DNA of 64,000 bases from Progne subis subis (lineage: Eukaryota; Chordata; Aves; Passeriformes; Hirundinidae): NCBI GenBank assembly GCA_022316685.1, contig JAKJHU010000062.1, positions 1,151,001-1,215,000 of the forward strand, read 5' to 3'. Shown in pieces: positions 10,501-24,287 of the stretch (its first letter is position 1; each line of letters opens with the position of its first letter). Made by a program: the position numbers and the translations under genes. A model generated the notes under the pieces. It saw only the letters and a program-made list of their open reading frames with translations. It ran no database searches and was not told the origin of the DNA.

Positions 10501-13500
10501 ACTGGTCCAAGTGACTTGCCTGTGGTCTCACGAAATATCTAAAGATAAGAAATGGAAAATCCCCATCACTTGAGAGCCCCACTGCTTGCTTCCCCACAGC
10601 AAGGTTCTCTGATGTGATATAAAGCTCCAAATCTTAATGCAGTACAATCAGACTATTTTTTTAAGTAACTCAGCTAGTAGCATCTCTGAATGACAAATTT
10701 AATCTGCAGTGACAGGAGAAAATTAAGTCTATTTTTCACAAAGAACAAATTCATCCAAAGGTGTTTGCTTCTTATGATTTCAATCTGCACGATTATGTCT
10801 ACGTCAGTCTATAATTAATAGCTTAAACTTCACTTTGAGTGAAAACCAATTTTTATTTAGGTTTCAGTTCCCAGAGAACAGAATTAGTAAGACAAAAAAA
10901 GTCATCAATAAGGTCACAGGCAAGCATGTTGGAAGAAAAAAATATGCATTTTGATTTTTCAGTTCCATTCCTCTGCTCACTGTGGTGGCTGCAAAGTAGC
11001 TGTGCAAATTATACTATGTGAGGGCATGGATGGAACTTTAAATACTCTGACACCTTAAAATAAAAGGATGTTTAGAAATAAAGCTTATGAGTATTTTTGT
11101 AGCACAAAAAGTACAAAATCTACATTACTGCAACCTATTGCTAGCACACACATCAATAAAATAACAAAGAATTTTTTAAACATCCACAATTCTTATACAC
11201 ACTCATGTGTTTTGTTTTATTTGGCATCTCAGGATGACCTGAGATTCTGGCCTGTTTTTCTAAAAATGGAGGATTGATTCATTGCTGACATATAAGAAGG
11301 GTTGGTTTTGGCTAGCTGTGGTGTTAACAGCCAGGAGTTATTTGACACAACGTGTTTAAGCACAATTTAATTTACTTTTGTATAATATTTTTCATGAAAG
11401 GCATCATAAAATCATATTTAGGGGTACCCATTTTAAATCTAAGGAAAGACAGGAAAGCATGAGAGCAAGATTTAAAGGTGGAGGTAGGTTTGTTTGATGG
11501 GATGAAAAAGAAAGTCTGCAGCTTGTAGCAAGGCCAGGTTTCCCATGGTAAACACAATGAACTGAAAGACCAGAAAACAAAAGAAATTCCAAATCAGAAT
11601 TCTACAGGTGGCTCCATTAATTACAGACTGGCCTGCAGTCTCTATGCCATCTTCTAGTATCTTTTAGGGTATTTGAAATCTGATGTCCTGCTTGTGAGTC
11701 AGGCAGGATGTGAGCCCAAGGATCCCTGTGTAGGAAGGGAATGATGGATGGTGGAATCTGATGGTAATGGTCATTAGCACAGAGGTAATTTTTTTTTTTT
11801 CTTTTTTTTCTTTCCCATCTCATTCACAGCTAAATGGATTCTAAAAATCAAGTCTTTCAGGTGCTTCTGCAGGAGGTGGGGTGAAGTGCTCATTAATACA
11901 ATCCAATACAAGAGTAAATGAAAGCTTTTGACAAATCTTGACAAAGCTGTCTGCTTCACTAAAGCACTCTGTTCTGAGAACAATTCATCAAGTCACCTTT
12001 TTGGCTTCACTTTGGTGGGGTTTTTTTTCTGGATTACAGTACAGCAGGAGCAGCAGAGTGTTTATTCCCTTTGCTGTCTTAGAACTTGGGGAACTTCTAC
12101 TGGAATTCATCCGTGAACAGACTCCAAATACTTTTCTTGGGAAGAACTGTGCAAAAGTGCATCAAATCACTCTGTTAGCAAGATAGGGAGGAAAACAATT
12201 TGCACTTGAAGGTAGCCCACACAGAGGAAAAATTTCTCCCTGAGGCAACTCCTCAGGCCGTGTTAAACTGCCCAAGGGATCCTTCGGGTCTGAGGTCTCA
12301 AATTTCAGATCCAGGACTCTTGAAGAGACAGAAGAAAGGGAGTTGAATTTAACAGCACTATATAGAATTAGAAGCTGCTGAAGTTAGAAGTGCAGCTCGG
12401 TGCTTTGTGAATGACAGTGAAGGAGTAAAGTGAGAAAGCTGAGAACATTATTGACCTTGTTTCGCTGCTAATGAGACGTGCAGAGATTCTACAAGTGCAG
12501 GAATTTAAAGAGTCTGCTATTGATGCATTCTCCCCAACAATGGAAACGAAACTCTTCAGCGCATACTGCACTGAACTCACCCTCAATAAATGGTTCATTA
12601 TTTCCATTTTTTTAGCAATTTCTTTGCAATCAGAAGAGCATCTTGGGGGAAAAAAAAAACAAAAACCAAAAAAAAAAAACCACCTTGTCCTTCTGACCTG
12701 GTTCTCTGCTTGGTGCTTCTGGTGTTCTAATTAACACAACACCTTGCTGTTCCAGCTCCTGCTTTACCAAGGTTGGAATGAGAGAAGAGTGGGCTTAGAA
12801 ATGTAGAAGAGGCAATCTTGGCACCTTTAGTTGCCAAGTGTAATTCACTCTGAACATATGAACGTTGGCCTGTGTAAGGGTGGAAGTGCTCAAGACGGAT
12901 ACAGAGCAAAGCTAACTTCCACAGTGTGACACTTGCTCTCACAACTCAGTTTCTTTCGTTAATCAAACTGACTTGCTCTAGGCTACTCCAGGTAATTTTT
13001 ACATTCTGCTGTAAATACGACTGCTTCTAAAATCATCCCTTCCAGTTATAGGGACACCCTATTTTATCTAGTGCTCTTGACACCTCTAGCAGATGAGCTG
13101 TGGTTCCTGCAGTGCCAGCTCAATGTGGCACCACAGAACACTGCCAACCCTTCTGCTGAGAGCCAGTGTCCACAAAGCCTGGCTGACAAATGCCTGCACT
13201 TCAGCTGCTCCAACACAGAACCTGCTCACTTTGGCTGACTTCTGAATTCAAGCTGCCACGGAGCAAAAAACAGCTAGCTGAGCCCAGCAGTGCTTTCAAC
13301 CACCACAAGAGCTCACCTGGATTAATGTGAATCAGAGCATTCATTCCCCTGCTTTTAAACAATGCACATTCAGAACGACCTGCTTGTCTGTTTAATGTGT
13401 TTTTTAACTTGCATTCAGCACCACGGTGCTGACTTCATTTGCCTTGCTACTACTGCAACTGGATATGAAGAAAAATCACCTGCTCTGCAGCTGCACGACC

Positions 13501-13827
13501 CTGCTTCTCCTCTCTCTGGTGATTTCCCCCTTTGAGGATTTGCTTATAACAAATAAGAGAGAGATGAAATAGAGGAGGTAGCAGCATCCTCATGTCGCAG
13601 ATGAGAAGGACCAGAAGGACAACAACAGAGTCAAACAAGCAATTAAAAGCCGCACAGAGCTTCCATAAGAAGAGGATTTGAATCCTTGCACTGGAGCACA
13701 CCATCCTCTCTGTAGAGCACGAGCACCACGTGTTCCAGGAGCTCCAGGAACTACACATGGAGTGTGATCCCCCCCACCTCTCCTCGTGGCTCTGTTCACA
13801 CGGCTCGTGGCTTCATGAGGTACTTAC
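7522..13827. other. PIK3C2G intron 4 (6.3 kb)
   Basis: Unique-looking intron sequence with short homopolymers (8589-8605 T, 11791-11812 T-rich, 12651-12680 A/C). No element longer than 150 bp was recognised and no additional in-frame exon is needed between exons 4 and 5. Confidence 0.6.
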
Positions 13828-13939
13828 TTTTGTAAGAATTCATCAGACCCATAAACACTCAGAAGGCATTCCTCCCAGGCTGGGTATTGATTTGTGCAAC
13901 GGAGGACCTCCACAATTAAGTCGCGAGTGATACAGCCAG
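13828..13939 (-). CDS. PIK3C2G: PIK3C2G coding exon 4 (Ras-binding domain core, residues 296-333)
   Basis: A 112-nt exon with acceptor CTTTATTTACAG|CTGGCTG and a perfect donor ACAAAA|GTAAGTACC. The only frame open throughout reads GCITRDLIVEVLRCTNQYPA (297-316) and then WEECLLSVYGSDEFLQ (317-332). The DLIxEVL helix and LSVxGSxEFLQ strand are the hallmark of the PI3K-C2 Ras-binding (ubiquitin-fold) domain. This exon gave the decisive family assignment. It ends with AA, completing Asn333 with the first base of exon 5. Confidence 0.95.
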
Positions 13940-14254
13940 CTGTAAATAAAGATAGCAAGGAAAATTAATAGTAGCTTGCTGGAGAATTTCAGGCAACTGT
14001 ACTTGAGTGAAGAAAAGAAGGATTTTTTTTTTTCCTGTAATTCCAAGCAACTGCTGCAGACTAGCTCCATCAAGAGGAATTAGACCAAGACACACTTGAT
14101 TTTATTATATTTTTTTTAAAAAAAATTTGCTTCAGATATTGTACCTGACATGGAATCTATGTCCATTTAGAGGAAATGAGCAATTTGTTGGGCAGCTGGA
14201 ATGAAGAGATGAGCAATATTCCCAGGAGGGAAAGAAAGAACAGAGAAATGGCCT

Positions 14255-14256
<2 letters not shown>

Positions 14257-14297
<41 letters not shown>
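14257..14297. repeat. Poly(T) run, 41 nt
   Basis: Uninterrupted T from 14257 to 14297. It could be the reverse of a retrotransposed poly(A) tail, but no processed copy is recognisable on either side. Confidence 0.95.
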
Positions 14298-15599
14298 CTT
14301 CATTTTCCTGATGAACATTTTGGTGCATTTCCAGCGATGCAAAAGTTGGCTCTGTAGCCACTTATGACACAAAAAGGCTCCAGAATATTACTTGGTGTTG
14401 TTTCTGCTGTGCACACCCTTTTAGCCATAACAAAGAAGCAAATTAATACTCTAATGTATTTTATATATGCAATATATGATATTATTTAATACACGTGTAG
14501 CCACATAATAGTATAAAATATACATAATCCTTAAAAATTAGGAAGTTCTATGTCAGTTTGTACAACCTGCTGTTCAGAAATACTTCAGCATTTTGAGAAT
14601 TTTCTCCCTTTTCCCTTCAGTTTTTTAAGCCATTTTCGAGCACTTGCCAATATGCTTCCTCTTTGTCCGTTTTAGAAAAAATTATCAGAAATGGGGGAAA
14701 AAATAGTTTCATAATCTAGAAACATGTCTGATAAATTTGGTTTTATGTTGAAGGGGATGGGAAAACTTCAGAGAACAGCTGGCATTTCTAGGAGGGGGGA
14801 TTAGGACAGGAACAAAACTGAAAGAAAACAGAGTAGGTTGCTTGCTTTTTGCATTGGTTGGTTTTCCCCAGGGAAAAACAAATGCCTGAATGGATTCAAA
14901 AGCTCCTTCTGAAAATGTTCTTTTTTGCAAAACTGATAGTTTGTTTGGTTTTTTTTCTCCTCAAAAAGACAATTCAATTGAATTCTTCTACTGGTTTTAT
15001 CTGTTTAAATCATTTAGCCTTCCAAGAACTCTCCATTTCAAGCAACTCCACTACTTTGACATGTAAACTGCAGTGCTTGTTGGATAAATTTATACAGTCC
15101 AGTAAATGAAGAATTGAATTAAAATTGTAACATGCACTTTTTTTCACGTGACTCATTGGAAATAAATCCAAAATTTGCTAGTATCACTCTTTTGCGCTCT
15201 GTAGATTCATTTTTCTTTCCTTGCTCTGTCAAAAGTTCTTGCTTAACTGAACAATACTTTTCATTAGATGGGGCAAAAGGAGTTCTTCTTCCTCCTACTT
15301 CAACCCTACTGCTTACCTAGTCTAAACAAGTTTAGGATAATTAACACTCAGCCTGTTACAGTCCATTAATTCCTTGAAAACTAAAGAAACTATTCCTTAA
15401 AAAAAGAAAGAAAAGAAACAAACAAAAAACCCACAACTATGACTTAATAAAGCAACACAGGATGAGAGGGGGAAATAAGGTTTAATTTCTTTTTTTTCCC
15501 CATGTTTACAGAAATAAAAATTACTAGAGCTGGAATCAAGATTCTGCCTTTAAACACAGACACAGGATGAACAGGAGCAGTGGCAGCTTCTTATAGTCA

Positions 15600-15790
15600 T
15601 TGATGAGAGGTCAATCATTTAGGTTGGGAAGAACCTCCTTCCCTACAGAGCTGGGTCAACAATGAATTCAGACCACCTTGTTCAGGATTTTGTCCTGTTA
15701 AGACCTTAAAAATCTCCAAGCCTGGAAACTCCACAAATTTCATGGGCAAACTCTCTCAACTCTTAATTATTCTCCCCACCTACTTGGAAT
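15600..15790 (-). repeat. CR1 LINE 3' fragment
   Basis: AATCATTTAGGTTGGGAAGA, TTGTCCTGTTAAGACCTTAA and CTCCAAGCCTGGAAACTCCA match the reverse complement of the avian CR1 3' region. Diverged. It ends about 60 nt from the donor of exon 3. Confidence 0.65.
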
Positions 15791-15853
15791 TTCTCCTTTC
15801 ATATTGATGACTGATGTGCTTCCCCAGACCTGAACGTAACCTCCATCACTCAC

Positions 15854-16011
15854 CATGTTGTGTAAGAAGTAGAGGATGTGGTGAAAAATCTGTCCAAATG
15901 CTGATCCTGAATTTTGTTCCACCAAGGATATGCTCTGGGAATCTCGTTGCAACGCTCCAGATTTTCCCAGTATTCGTCTCCAAATCAAAAGCAGGATAGG
16001 CATTTCTGATT
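15854..16011 (-). CDS. PIK3C2G: PIK3C2G coding exon 3 (start of Ras-binding domain, residues 243-296)
   Basis: A 158-nt exon with acceptor ATTATTTTTCAG|AATCAG and a strong donor ACATG|GTGAGTGATG. It reads IRNAYPAFDLETNTGKIWS (244-262) and then a beta-strand-like GTKFRISIWTDF segment. This matches the GKIWS...TKFNIHIFID opening of the class II PI3K Ras-binding domain. A second frame is also open through this exon and continues on both sides, but it does not join exons 2 and 4 and has no homology, so I reject it. The trailing G pairs with CT of exon 4 to give Ala296. Confidence 0.93.
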
Positions 16012-19000
16012 CTGAAAAATAATGCGAAGAAATTATGTCTAAAGAGGTGTGCATTTTTGGCCTCTTCCAAGAGCAAAACAAAAATTCTACAAGAGACATA
16101 TGATGATTCATAGAGGCTGTTAGAAATAAAATTCTGTGGAGAGAAACAGTAGCAACACAAACTCTGTTTTCATACATTAGTGAGATAACTACATCTGTTA
16201 TTTTAGCTAAACCATCAGCAAAATCTTCATGAAGATGACAGAACCACTGCTGAGCTTGACCTTGGTGAAACCAAAAGGAGTTTAAACAGAGACCTGAGTG
16301 TACACTGAGCTCAGTAGAAATGTTAGAGCTCAAATATGTACTTAAATAATGGAATTTCAACACAGAACTAGCCCAGAGCACATGCACAGACAGCTGCAGC
16401 TAGGACATCTGGTCAAAATGAACACAGGAACATGCTTCCTATGCAAAATCTTAAGAAGTGTCTACTTCCACAACTCTCTCAAATCCAATCTGAAATCCTC
16501 ATTACTAAAACCCTGGGTATTTCTGTAAAGTGCAGTAACAGTTACAGTCACTGAGTCCCTCTGATATACCATTAACTATAAAATATACTCTCCCTTCTCC
16601 TTCTAATTATCATAGACTTGCAGAAACTAATTCCTCCCGAGGTCCCATTTCCTAATGAACACTGGTCACAGCTGTTATGTCTGTCATCTGGGATTAAACC
16701 CACTTTTTAAGCAAATACACTCCGCAGCTGCAGGTAAGGGTACATACTGTACCAGCTGAAGTTTACATTTCACTCATTGGCCTGAATATTTAGCAGCTAA
16801 ACCCAAATATCCTGTACTAAGCATCCTGAATTCTCTTCTGTTTCTCAGTTCACTTGTAGCTTCTGAGCTGGGAGTGCTCTGTAATGTCTCTGGTAAGTGT
16901 ATTTCGAACCCAGCTGTCTCACATAAAATTCTCCATTACCTGTGTCACCTCCTGCCTCAGAGCTGCTGCCCAAGTCTCTTAAACAGCCATGTGAACTACT
17001 CTTTTGTGCCCTGCATTTCTGCAGCATGAGAAGAAAATAATAATAATGAAAAAAAAGAGCCTAGGCTTCCAAAATTAATAACCCAGTGAAGCAGCCCATT
17101 TCTTATCGTGAAAAGCCAGGGGCTTGATGTTTCAGTGGGGTGGGAGGAAATGAAGCCTGACAAGAGCACCTCCAGTACAAGGTAGATTTATACTCCTGGT
17201 TAGAAACCATTACACCACAGAGGCTGTTTGGGTGACCTATGTAGTTGGTGTCAGTCTATTTTCTTTGTGCACAAGGTACAACTTTCCCCCTGTAACCTGT
17301 TTCTGCAAGAAAGTAAAGGACTGAATAAAATGAAACTTCACTACCCCTTTATCCAGCATCACATTACCAGGCTATGTACAGACACAGCCATTCCAAAACT
17401 AAGCAAACCTCGTCTCCTTCCCTACCCATACACAGCTTAGATTTTAGCAAAATGTGAGGTCACAAGTTTGCCTTTCAGCTAAAAAACCCATTCAGTTTCC
17501 TAGGGTGTTGCTCATTTATCGCCATCTACTCTTCTCACATGATTAAAGGACCTGCTGGCCTGAGCAGGTGGGCAAAACACTGCAAAACTTTGAAGGTTTG
17601 GGTCTTCCAAAGCATAACTGAAGTACTATACAACAATTACACCAACAAAATCTTGTGCTACCTGCTTTCTGTGCTGCAACAACTCAGCGTGTACAGAGAG
17701 TACTGGCATTTATAGGGATTTGCTCTTTCACAGCATTTCATAATGCACTGCAGAGAAGGGCTGTTTCTCTGCAGTGCAAAACACATCCTTGAGGACACTG
17801 GGAGGTGGAGGAACCCTGCATTTTGCAGCACTGAACTCTGAGACAGCCAGCTTGGCACCTTCTGGTCAGGAACTCTCTTTAAGGTGTCTTCTGAAGCCAC
17901 CCAGGGATGACTCTTCACTACAGCTCTGTTCGTGGTCATTGAAGTGACCTGAGAAAGGGCTTCTGAAGACTGATTTACAGTCGTGCACAACCAAATGCTT
18001 CAATTATACACTGCTACCTGTGCAAGTATCACCTAGAGAAAAACACAATGAGTTCCTGTTTGAGCTACAGGATGGAGCTGCAAGAATGCACCACACAGTC
18101 TGAATTATGCATCCTGCCTTTGACATATGAAACTGCCAGCAACTGAGATTCTTTGGGGACTGGGAGGATGCTCATTTGGCAAGACTGATTATGTAAGTTA
18201 TTTGAAAATTTATGACATTTTCTATGACATCCTTTTGGTTGCAGTGACATTCTGTCCTAAAAATGCTTCTCTATTTATTTAATAGAAGAAAAGCAAAAGC
18301 TGTTCATAATTTCTTTATAAGAATGTATACTCATGACACACACACAAAACAACTTCCTGCAAAACAAGAATGGCTTTTTCGTATTTATCTTTTTAGCCCT
18401 GTAAATAAACTCATCTATTCAGAAATCAATATAAAGCTTTGCCTATAATTAGAATGTTTAGACTTTAAAAGAAATCTGAATAGCTGGGAGAAAAGCAGTC
18501 ATGTGGAACGTGCCTTCATGCATCTCATGGTTGAATTACATTGGGGTTCAGGCTGATGAACTGTGGAAAAGGAAACTGAAACTTGGAACTGAGTATGTTT
18601 TGAAGCTGACCACTCCATTTGAATAAATCATATACTCTCTCTTAATTTCAAACTGGGTTTTTTTGGTTGGGTTGTTTTGTTTTGGGGTTTTTTTTTCTTC
18701 TTTTAAGAGAAGCAGCCTTGGCTGACCTTGAATAAAATCAATTCATTAAAGTCTAATAACAAAATCAGGATTCCATTATCCAGCTGCTTTCCAGGGGGAA
18801 AAGCATGCATTGGTGCTAACAACTTGACAGTGGGATCAGTGAATATCTAAAAGAGAAAAATCAATCTGCACAGATGGTCTAAATACTTGTAATTTTTTTG
18901 TGTGCTTGGATTTCGAGACAATTTACTTTTCTGCAGAAGATTAGGAAAGTAAAAAATGTTCTATCCCATTAAGTCAGGCTATTAAGTGTAATGGTAAAAT

Positions 19001-19339
19001 ATAATTAAAGTTGGTTTTGTCACTTGCTAAGTCTCACTTTTCATCATGACAGTATGCAGCACTTCTGTTCTCAGTCAGTTCCTCCAGCTCTTGTTTTCCT
19101 GCTCAGAGTTGCACAGGCACAAACATTGCCCAAGACGACAACAGAAAAAGGATGGGAAGTTTCACACGCTATATGCCACCAACAGTGAAGAGTTAAATGT
19201 ACTTACCACTAAAAAAGCAGACAGTTAGAAGATAAACTATTTTTTGAATTAATGACCCTTTGTGTTTTTTAGTATTTAAACCAAAATTAGAAGTGTTTCT
19301 TGATTTAAGTAGGCACTGGAATTACAGCATTGTTCAGGG

Positions 19340-19640
19340 CTGTAGGATGTGGTTGGTTGACCTCAGGTGGATACCAGGTGCCCACCAAAGCTGCTCTACC
19401 ACTCCCTTCCTCTTCAGTACAGGGGCAGAAAAGATGGGGAAAACCCAACCGGATCAAGATAAAGGCAGTTTAACAAAAGCAAAAGCCACCTGTGTAATTA
19501 AGGGAAGACAAGATATTCCAATCAGCAGGCGACTGTCCAGCCTCTTTCCAGGAAGAAGGGCTTCAGACAAATGTCACAATGATGAACACTGCTCAGCAGT
19601 AGCCAAAACACTGGTGTGCTATCCACACCTTTCCAGCTGC
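19340..19640 (-). mobile_element. Diverged avian LTR-like repeat
   Basis: CCCACCAAAGCTGCTCTACC, a run resembling GATAAGGACAGG, and TCAGCAGGCGACTGTCCAGC resemble, from memory, an LTR widely dispersed in bird genomes. No ends or target duplication are visible. The 149-residue open frame over it is not a gene. Confidence 0.4.
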
Positions 19641-19748
19641 CAGTACACAGCCCAGCCCTGTGAGGGGATAATTGACTCCATCCCAGTCAGCCCCAGTACA
19701 CAGGGATAACCCATCCAATTAACACAACAGAAATATGATAGTTGGCTG

Positions 19749-19780
<32 letters not shown>
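19749..19780 (+). repeat. Poly(A) run, 32 nt
   Basis: Uninterrupted A, 20 nt from the donor of PIK3C2G exon 2 on the other strand, where it reads as poly(T) just inside the intron. Confidence 0.95.
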
Positions 19781-19783
<3 letters not shown>

Positions 19784-19800
19784 TTTTTTCCATTACTTAC

Positions 19801-19883
19801 TTCTCCACTGCCTTGCAAAAACCAGCTGTGTTTTCATTACTTCCTTGATCTGCTTCAATCAGCTCGATAGACCAACCTGCAAC
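19801..19883 (-). CDS. PIK3C2G: PIK3C2G coding exon 2 (residues 216-243)
   Basis: An 83-nt exon with acceptor TTTTTTAG|GTTGCAG and a consensus donor GAGAA|GTAAGTAATG. It reads VAGWSIELIEADQGS... to FCKAVE plus two bases (AA) that complete a Lys codon with the first base of exon 3. It corresponds to the GCSIQLVEV...FCNKVKK stretch I recall in mammalian PIK3C2G, just before the Ras-binding domain. Phase 0 entry matches exon 1 exactly. A 32-nt poly(A) run lies 20 nt beyond the donor in the intron. Confidence 0.93.
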
Positions 19884-22800
19884 CTAAAAAACACCAAAAA
19901 GACCCCAGAAGAAGCAGAGCTGAGTTATTTAGACGTCAGAAGCAGAAAGAGCATAAGGCTAACCTTGAATTCTGTTCCATGAGGGCCTATCACTCCTCCC
20001 CTGACTTGATGGAGCTCCAAATAAACACAAATGACCCCATGTCGACTGCACTCTAAATGCTTTCAGAAGTCACAAAGCATCAGCTGCTCTCGGTAACAAC
20101 TGTTTTTCCCCTCCATGCAGAACATGAAGAATTTCAGACAAAGCTTTCTCAATTCACCTGGTATCAAAGCACAGGAAACTCCAAATGCAGATATTTAGTT
20201 TACAAAAGGGAGAACGACAAACTGAAGCTTATGCTCCAGCATGTTTTAATCCTTATTTTCTCTCTTTCTGTCCTGGCAGGAAGCTCAGCATCCCCTCAAA
20301 CTCCATAAACCCAGCCAGGTAAGTCCCCTAAGACAGATAAGAGGGAGCCAGTGGACTCTACGTGAATGTGAAACCCCCCCCCACAATACTTTCAGTGAAC
20401 TTGGAGAGCAGAGGTCTGAGCCACTGCTTTGGGTCAAGCATCCCTTTGTTTGCCTGAAGTACTCTTCAGCCAGAATTTACCTCCAGGAAAGAACTCAATG
20501 CTCTTACATCAGCAAGCCCTTTCTACTCTTGCAGGTAGAGACATTAGAAAGCTTAGCTTTTAAACCCCTCCAGAAAGAGAAGGGACGTGTCACAGAAGGG
20601 AAACTGAGATGCAACAGAAGGTTTATTTTATAATAGGAATATTAATTTATATAAAAGTGTGGATATTTATTTTAAAAATAACTAATAAACAGAGCTTAAG
20701 ATTCTTTTTGGCTGGATAAGAAGGTTCAATATGCATTAAAAGATGCAGGGTGGGAAATTTTAGTTATAGTTTAAAAGATGGGATGATTATGAAAGATGAG
20801 AGATCTGCCAGGAGCTGGCTGGTGGGGAAATCACAATGGCAGAACTGAAAGCTCAAAAGCCATAAACCTTGTGTTGATACAATGAGACCCAAAACTGATG
20901 GTATGCAGTATTTTCATTACACACAGTACCACATGAAATTTAAGGATAATAAGGGGGAGTCATAAATAGAGGGGAAAGTTGAAGCTGTCTGATAGGAAAA
21001 ACAATGGATAATCCTGAGGGTGTAAATAAGAGAGTAAAATTAAATTTAACAATTGAAATCAATTGTCCATCATTCCCTAGTTCTAAGAACTGCTGAAAAA
21101 GTCCATCAGAATCCAGTGAAAATGTAACACCTCCACTGGTTCATTCTTTCCATCTTGGTTAGGCACCTCCATTACAATTTGTTTCATCAGACAATAATAA
21201 GAACCTCTGGAGGACGTTCACTATTTAGAAATTATGAGTGATTTGGTAACAGTAACAGCCTCTCACAATTACCTATTCATTAAAAAAAAAAACCTATAAA
21301 AACAAACAAAAACTCCATTTTCACCTGCACCTCTGTGCTTGACGAGCAGGTACAGTGTTCTGGAAAAAGAGAAATAACCACTAAGTGAGAAGGTAAGAAA
21401 ACTAGTCCACAGGTAAGAAAACATGAGGCTGGGACATGACATTAAATGGGGTTGAAGGTATTAAAAGATCGAAACCACGACCGTGAAGAAAGGCAGGAGA
21501 AGCAGAGAGGAATTGAGGAAGAAGAGGGACAAGACTTGGAATGACGACAAACAAGAATCCTGTGCAGTAATAATCTACAAGTCTGGGAAATACCACTGCT
21601 AAGTCACTCAAATTCATTCTGGTGGCAGAGGTATATGAAGGAGATAAATAGATCCAGATTCCTTGATGAACCATAGGGGTGAGAGATTAATTTGGTCATG
21701 TCTTCTTTTCATATGTCCAGAAACTTTATATGCAAGAAGAAGAAACTCAAGGTAAAATGTTAATTACATGATCACATTATTGCACATTATTTTTTCAACA
21801 GGACTTGAGTTTCCAAATATTCTGCAAATATGTTAAAGAGAGCAGTGAATGAGACAGAAATGCATATGGAGAGAAGTAATAACAACAGGGATGAAGCAAC
21901 TGAATGGAATCTTTTTTCATCCATAGACTTCTCACATTATGCTAATCAAGTCACCAAAACCATCCTTCCAAAATAGGAACAGTAATAGTGTATTTCTCAT
22001 TTCTGGAGCATCCAGAGCAAAATCATGATGTTTGGTCTGATGATGGGACTCAGGTGAAGATATGAGTCTTGCTAGTTACTCTGAAAACATTAGAATCTAA
22101 AATTATATCCTAAATATCATAGATGAAGTAGCTAAATACTTCAGATACTTTTCAGGTTTATTTCTGTTTTCTTTCCAATATGGAAAAAAAAAAAAAAAAA
22201 GTCTCATTTCCTTTGTCATTTTTGAACATCTGACCTGTAATGACAAGGCCAGAAAAAAAATCTAATGTTTCCTTTATTACATTGGACATATTTTGATTAG
22301 CACACACTTAACAAAGCCTAGGGCCATACAACTGCATCCAAGAGCTATGGATACGAATACTGGTATCATTTCAAGAGTGAGTATTTCATCTTGCCTACCT
22401 CTGACCCATCTCAATTCTAATCTTCATGTCTCAGCATCCTTTGTGTTTCACTCTGAAGTCTTGGTTCTCATCTCCTACAACTTGGGTGCATTATTTTCTT
22501 GTTCTGGACCTCCCAGATCCAACCTGTTCTCATTCTCTTGCTGTGGTGTTCCACTTTTCCAGTCCTTCTGATTGTCTTACTCAGCATCAGGTCTGTCACC
22601 CAAGTCTTTTCCAAAACTCTCAGCCCAGCAGCACTGACTGCTTTACAGGGTTCTTTTGCTCTTCCCCCTCTCTTAGAGTTTCTTTCACTCTTATTTTCCC
22701 TTATTATCTCAAGGTTCAGCTGCCAGCCCCTTGCCTTGGTTCTCTTTCTATCCTGACATGGCTTTTTCTCCCTGAAGGAATTCCTGTGACCACAGTGAAT

Positions 22801-24287
22801 TTTATGCTACAAATCAATTCACTCCTCTCTCCCATTTCTTCCTCTTAGAGCTAAATAGCTCAAATACTTCCCCGACTTAATCAAATCCTCCCACACATTC
22901 GATTGTAGCTGTCCTTGACTCACTCAGCTCTTCTCTTCCCTCCCCTATAGTTCTCTCCTCTGTCACAGAAGCGTTTGTGCCTGCTCTTAAATGCTTGCTT
23001 GCTCTAGCACCTCTCCTTCCCATCCCATGATTTAATCTCCTCCTGCTCATTTGTATCCCGCTATTTTCTGCTTTTCTCCTGAGAAGGCTCGTCCTTTTCA
23101 TCATCATGTCAGCCTGCTTTAGTTTTCCTATCATGAGTAAAAAGCAACAACAGCCTTTTGTCTCTCCACCTATTCTTCCCCTCCTCTTTTGTATTCATCA
23201 CTGAAATTCTAAAATGTGGTGCGCAGGATTAGTCTTAAGAGTTCTTGTCCTCAGATATATTTCCCCCTGCTGCCTTCCCATCTGTCTGGGCCTGCATATG
23301 TTTACTTTTATAGTTCTCCTTATTTAGAGACACAGAAACAAGTCAATCAAGTGTCTCTTCCCCTTTGCTGTAAGATACCATGATCACTGGGAGTTAAAGG
23401 CAGAAGGTGAACCCAAAGTGCCTTTTAATATTCATGGTGTAGAAGTATCTTGTAGGCTATTTCAGGATTCCTGTAATGATTCAGGACGCTGACAAGGACT
23501 GGAGGAAGGATTTATAATTTTCCCTTCTCCATATCAGGATTTTGGAAGAAAGAAAACGAGGACAGATAGAACATCACAGAGAGTCATGGGAGTCCCATAA
23601 GACACGGGTATTAAAAATGGCAAAATCATGAATAGAGCCATGAACACCTGATGAAGGAGGAAAAAAGATAAAGGGTTTGCTTCAGTCAGACAGCTAAAAG
23701 ACAGAGTGTGTGTCATAGGAATCAGCTTCCACAGTTTAGAGTAGATGGGTCTATTTTTAGAAAATAATAATATATGCACAGAGAAGTGCAAGCAGAACAT
23801 GGTGAAAGCAGGATGGGCTATATGTTTCATCTCTCAGGATCAGGATATGTCAGCCAGACTAGACACAGAGACCGTAATCTGTCTCAACAAAAAAACAACA
23901 AAAAAAAACCCAAGCCCAAACCAGATTCCACATAATGTATTGTTATTTTGAATCTCAGGTTTCATATCATCAGACCATAAAGATTTGTCATCTTATCTTT
24001 CAAACACAACTTACTCTACATTTCTGTACTTATCCTTCTCTGGTAGTTTTATGATTCAGTGAGCCATAAAATGAGCCTACTGGAGCATTCTAGACCATAA
24101 TCCAGATTCTATTCTGGTATAAAATTCTTTTGCTTCCCCTGAGGCATAAATGTTTTATTTTTCATAAGGCCTTTAAATTAAGTGCTTCTAATCCATGTTG
24201 CAACAGTGTAAATGAATAGACAAAGTACAAGGACACAAACAGGAACAAAAACCTTTAAGCACTGTTAATACAAGAAAGTTTAAATAC
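19884..24287. other. PIK3C2G intron 1 (4.4 kb)
   Basis: Mostly unique-looking. The 22.4-23.3 kb part is pyrimidine-rich on the plus strand. A short A run (22184-22200) and an A/C tract (23887-23910) are present. No extra coding exon is required by the phase of exons 1 and 2. Confidence 0.6.

Larger units (their letters stand above)
13940..15853. other. PIK3C2G intron 3 (1.9 kb)
   Basis: Contains a 41-nt poly(T) run and a CR1 fragment, both listed separately. The rest is AT-rich, including a TATA/ATAT-rich patch at about 14450-14520. Confidence 0.6.
16012..19800. other. PIK3C2G intron 2 (3.8 kb)
   Basis: Holds an old LTR-like repeat and a poly(A) run near its right end (listed). A tempting exon-like segment near 16.94-17.0 kb is not compatible with the exon 2-3 join. 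Confidence 0.6.

Noticed and set aside
13320..13351. 32-nt exon-like segment with donor CAG|GTGAGC on the minus strand
   Set aside because: Exons 4 and 5 close a split codon directly (AA|C = Asn, as in the family); adding 32 nt would break the frame.
15767..16387. 206-residue minus-strand frame over PIK3C2G exon 3
   Set aside because: It runs through both splice sites into intron, does not join exons 2 or 4 in phase, and includes old CR1 sequence.
16931..17001. Exon-like segment on the minus strand with donor CAG|GTAATG
   Set aside because: Exons 2 and 3 of PIK3C2G join directly in frame and match the family without a gap, and the acceptor here is poor.
19260..19709. 149-residue plus-strand open frame
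   Set aside because: It overlaps a diverged LTR-like repeat and has no recognisable domain.
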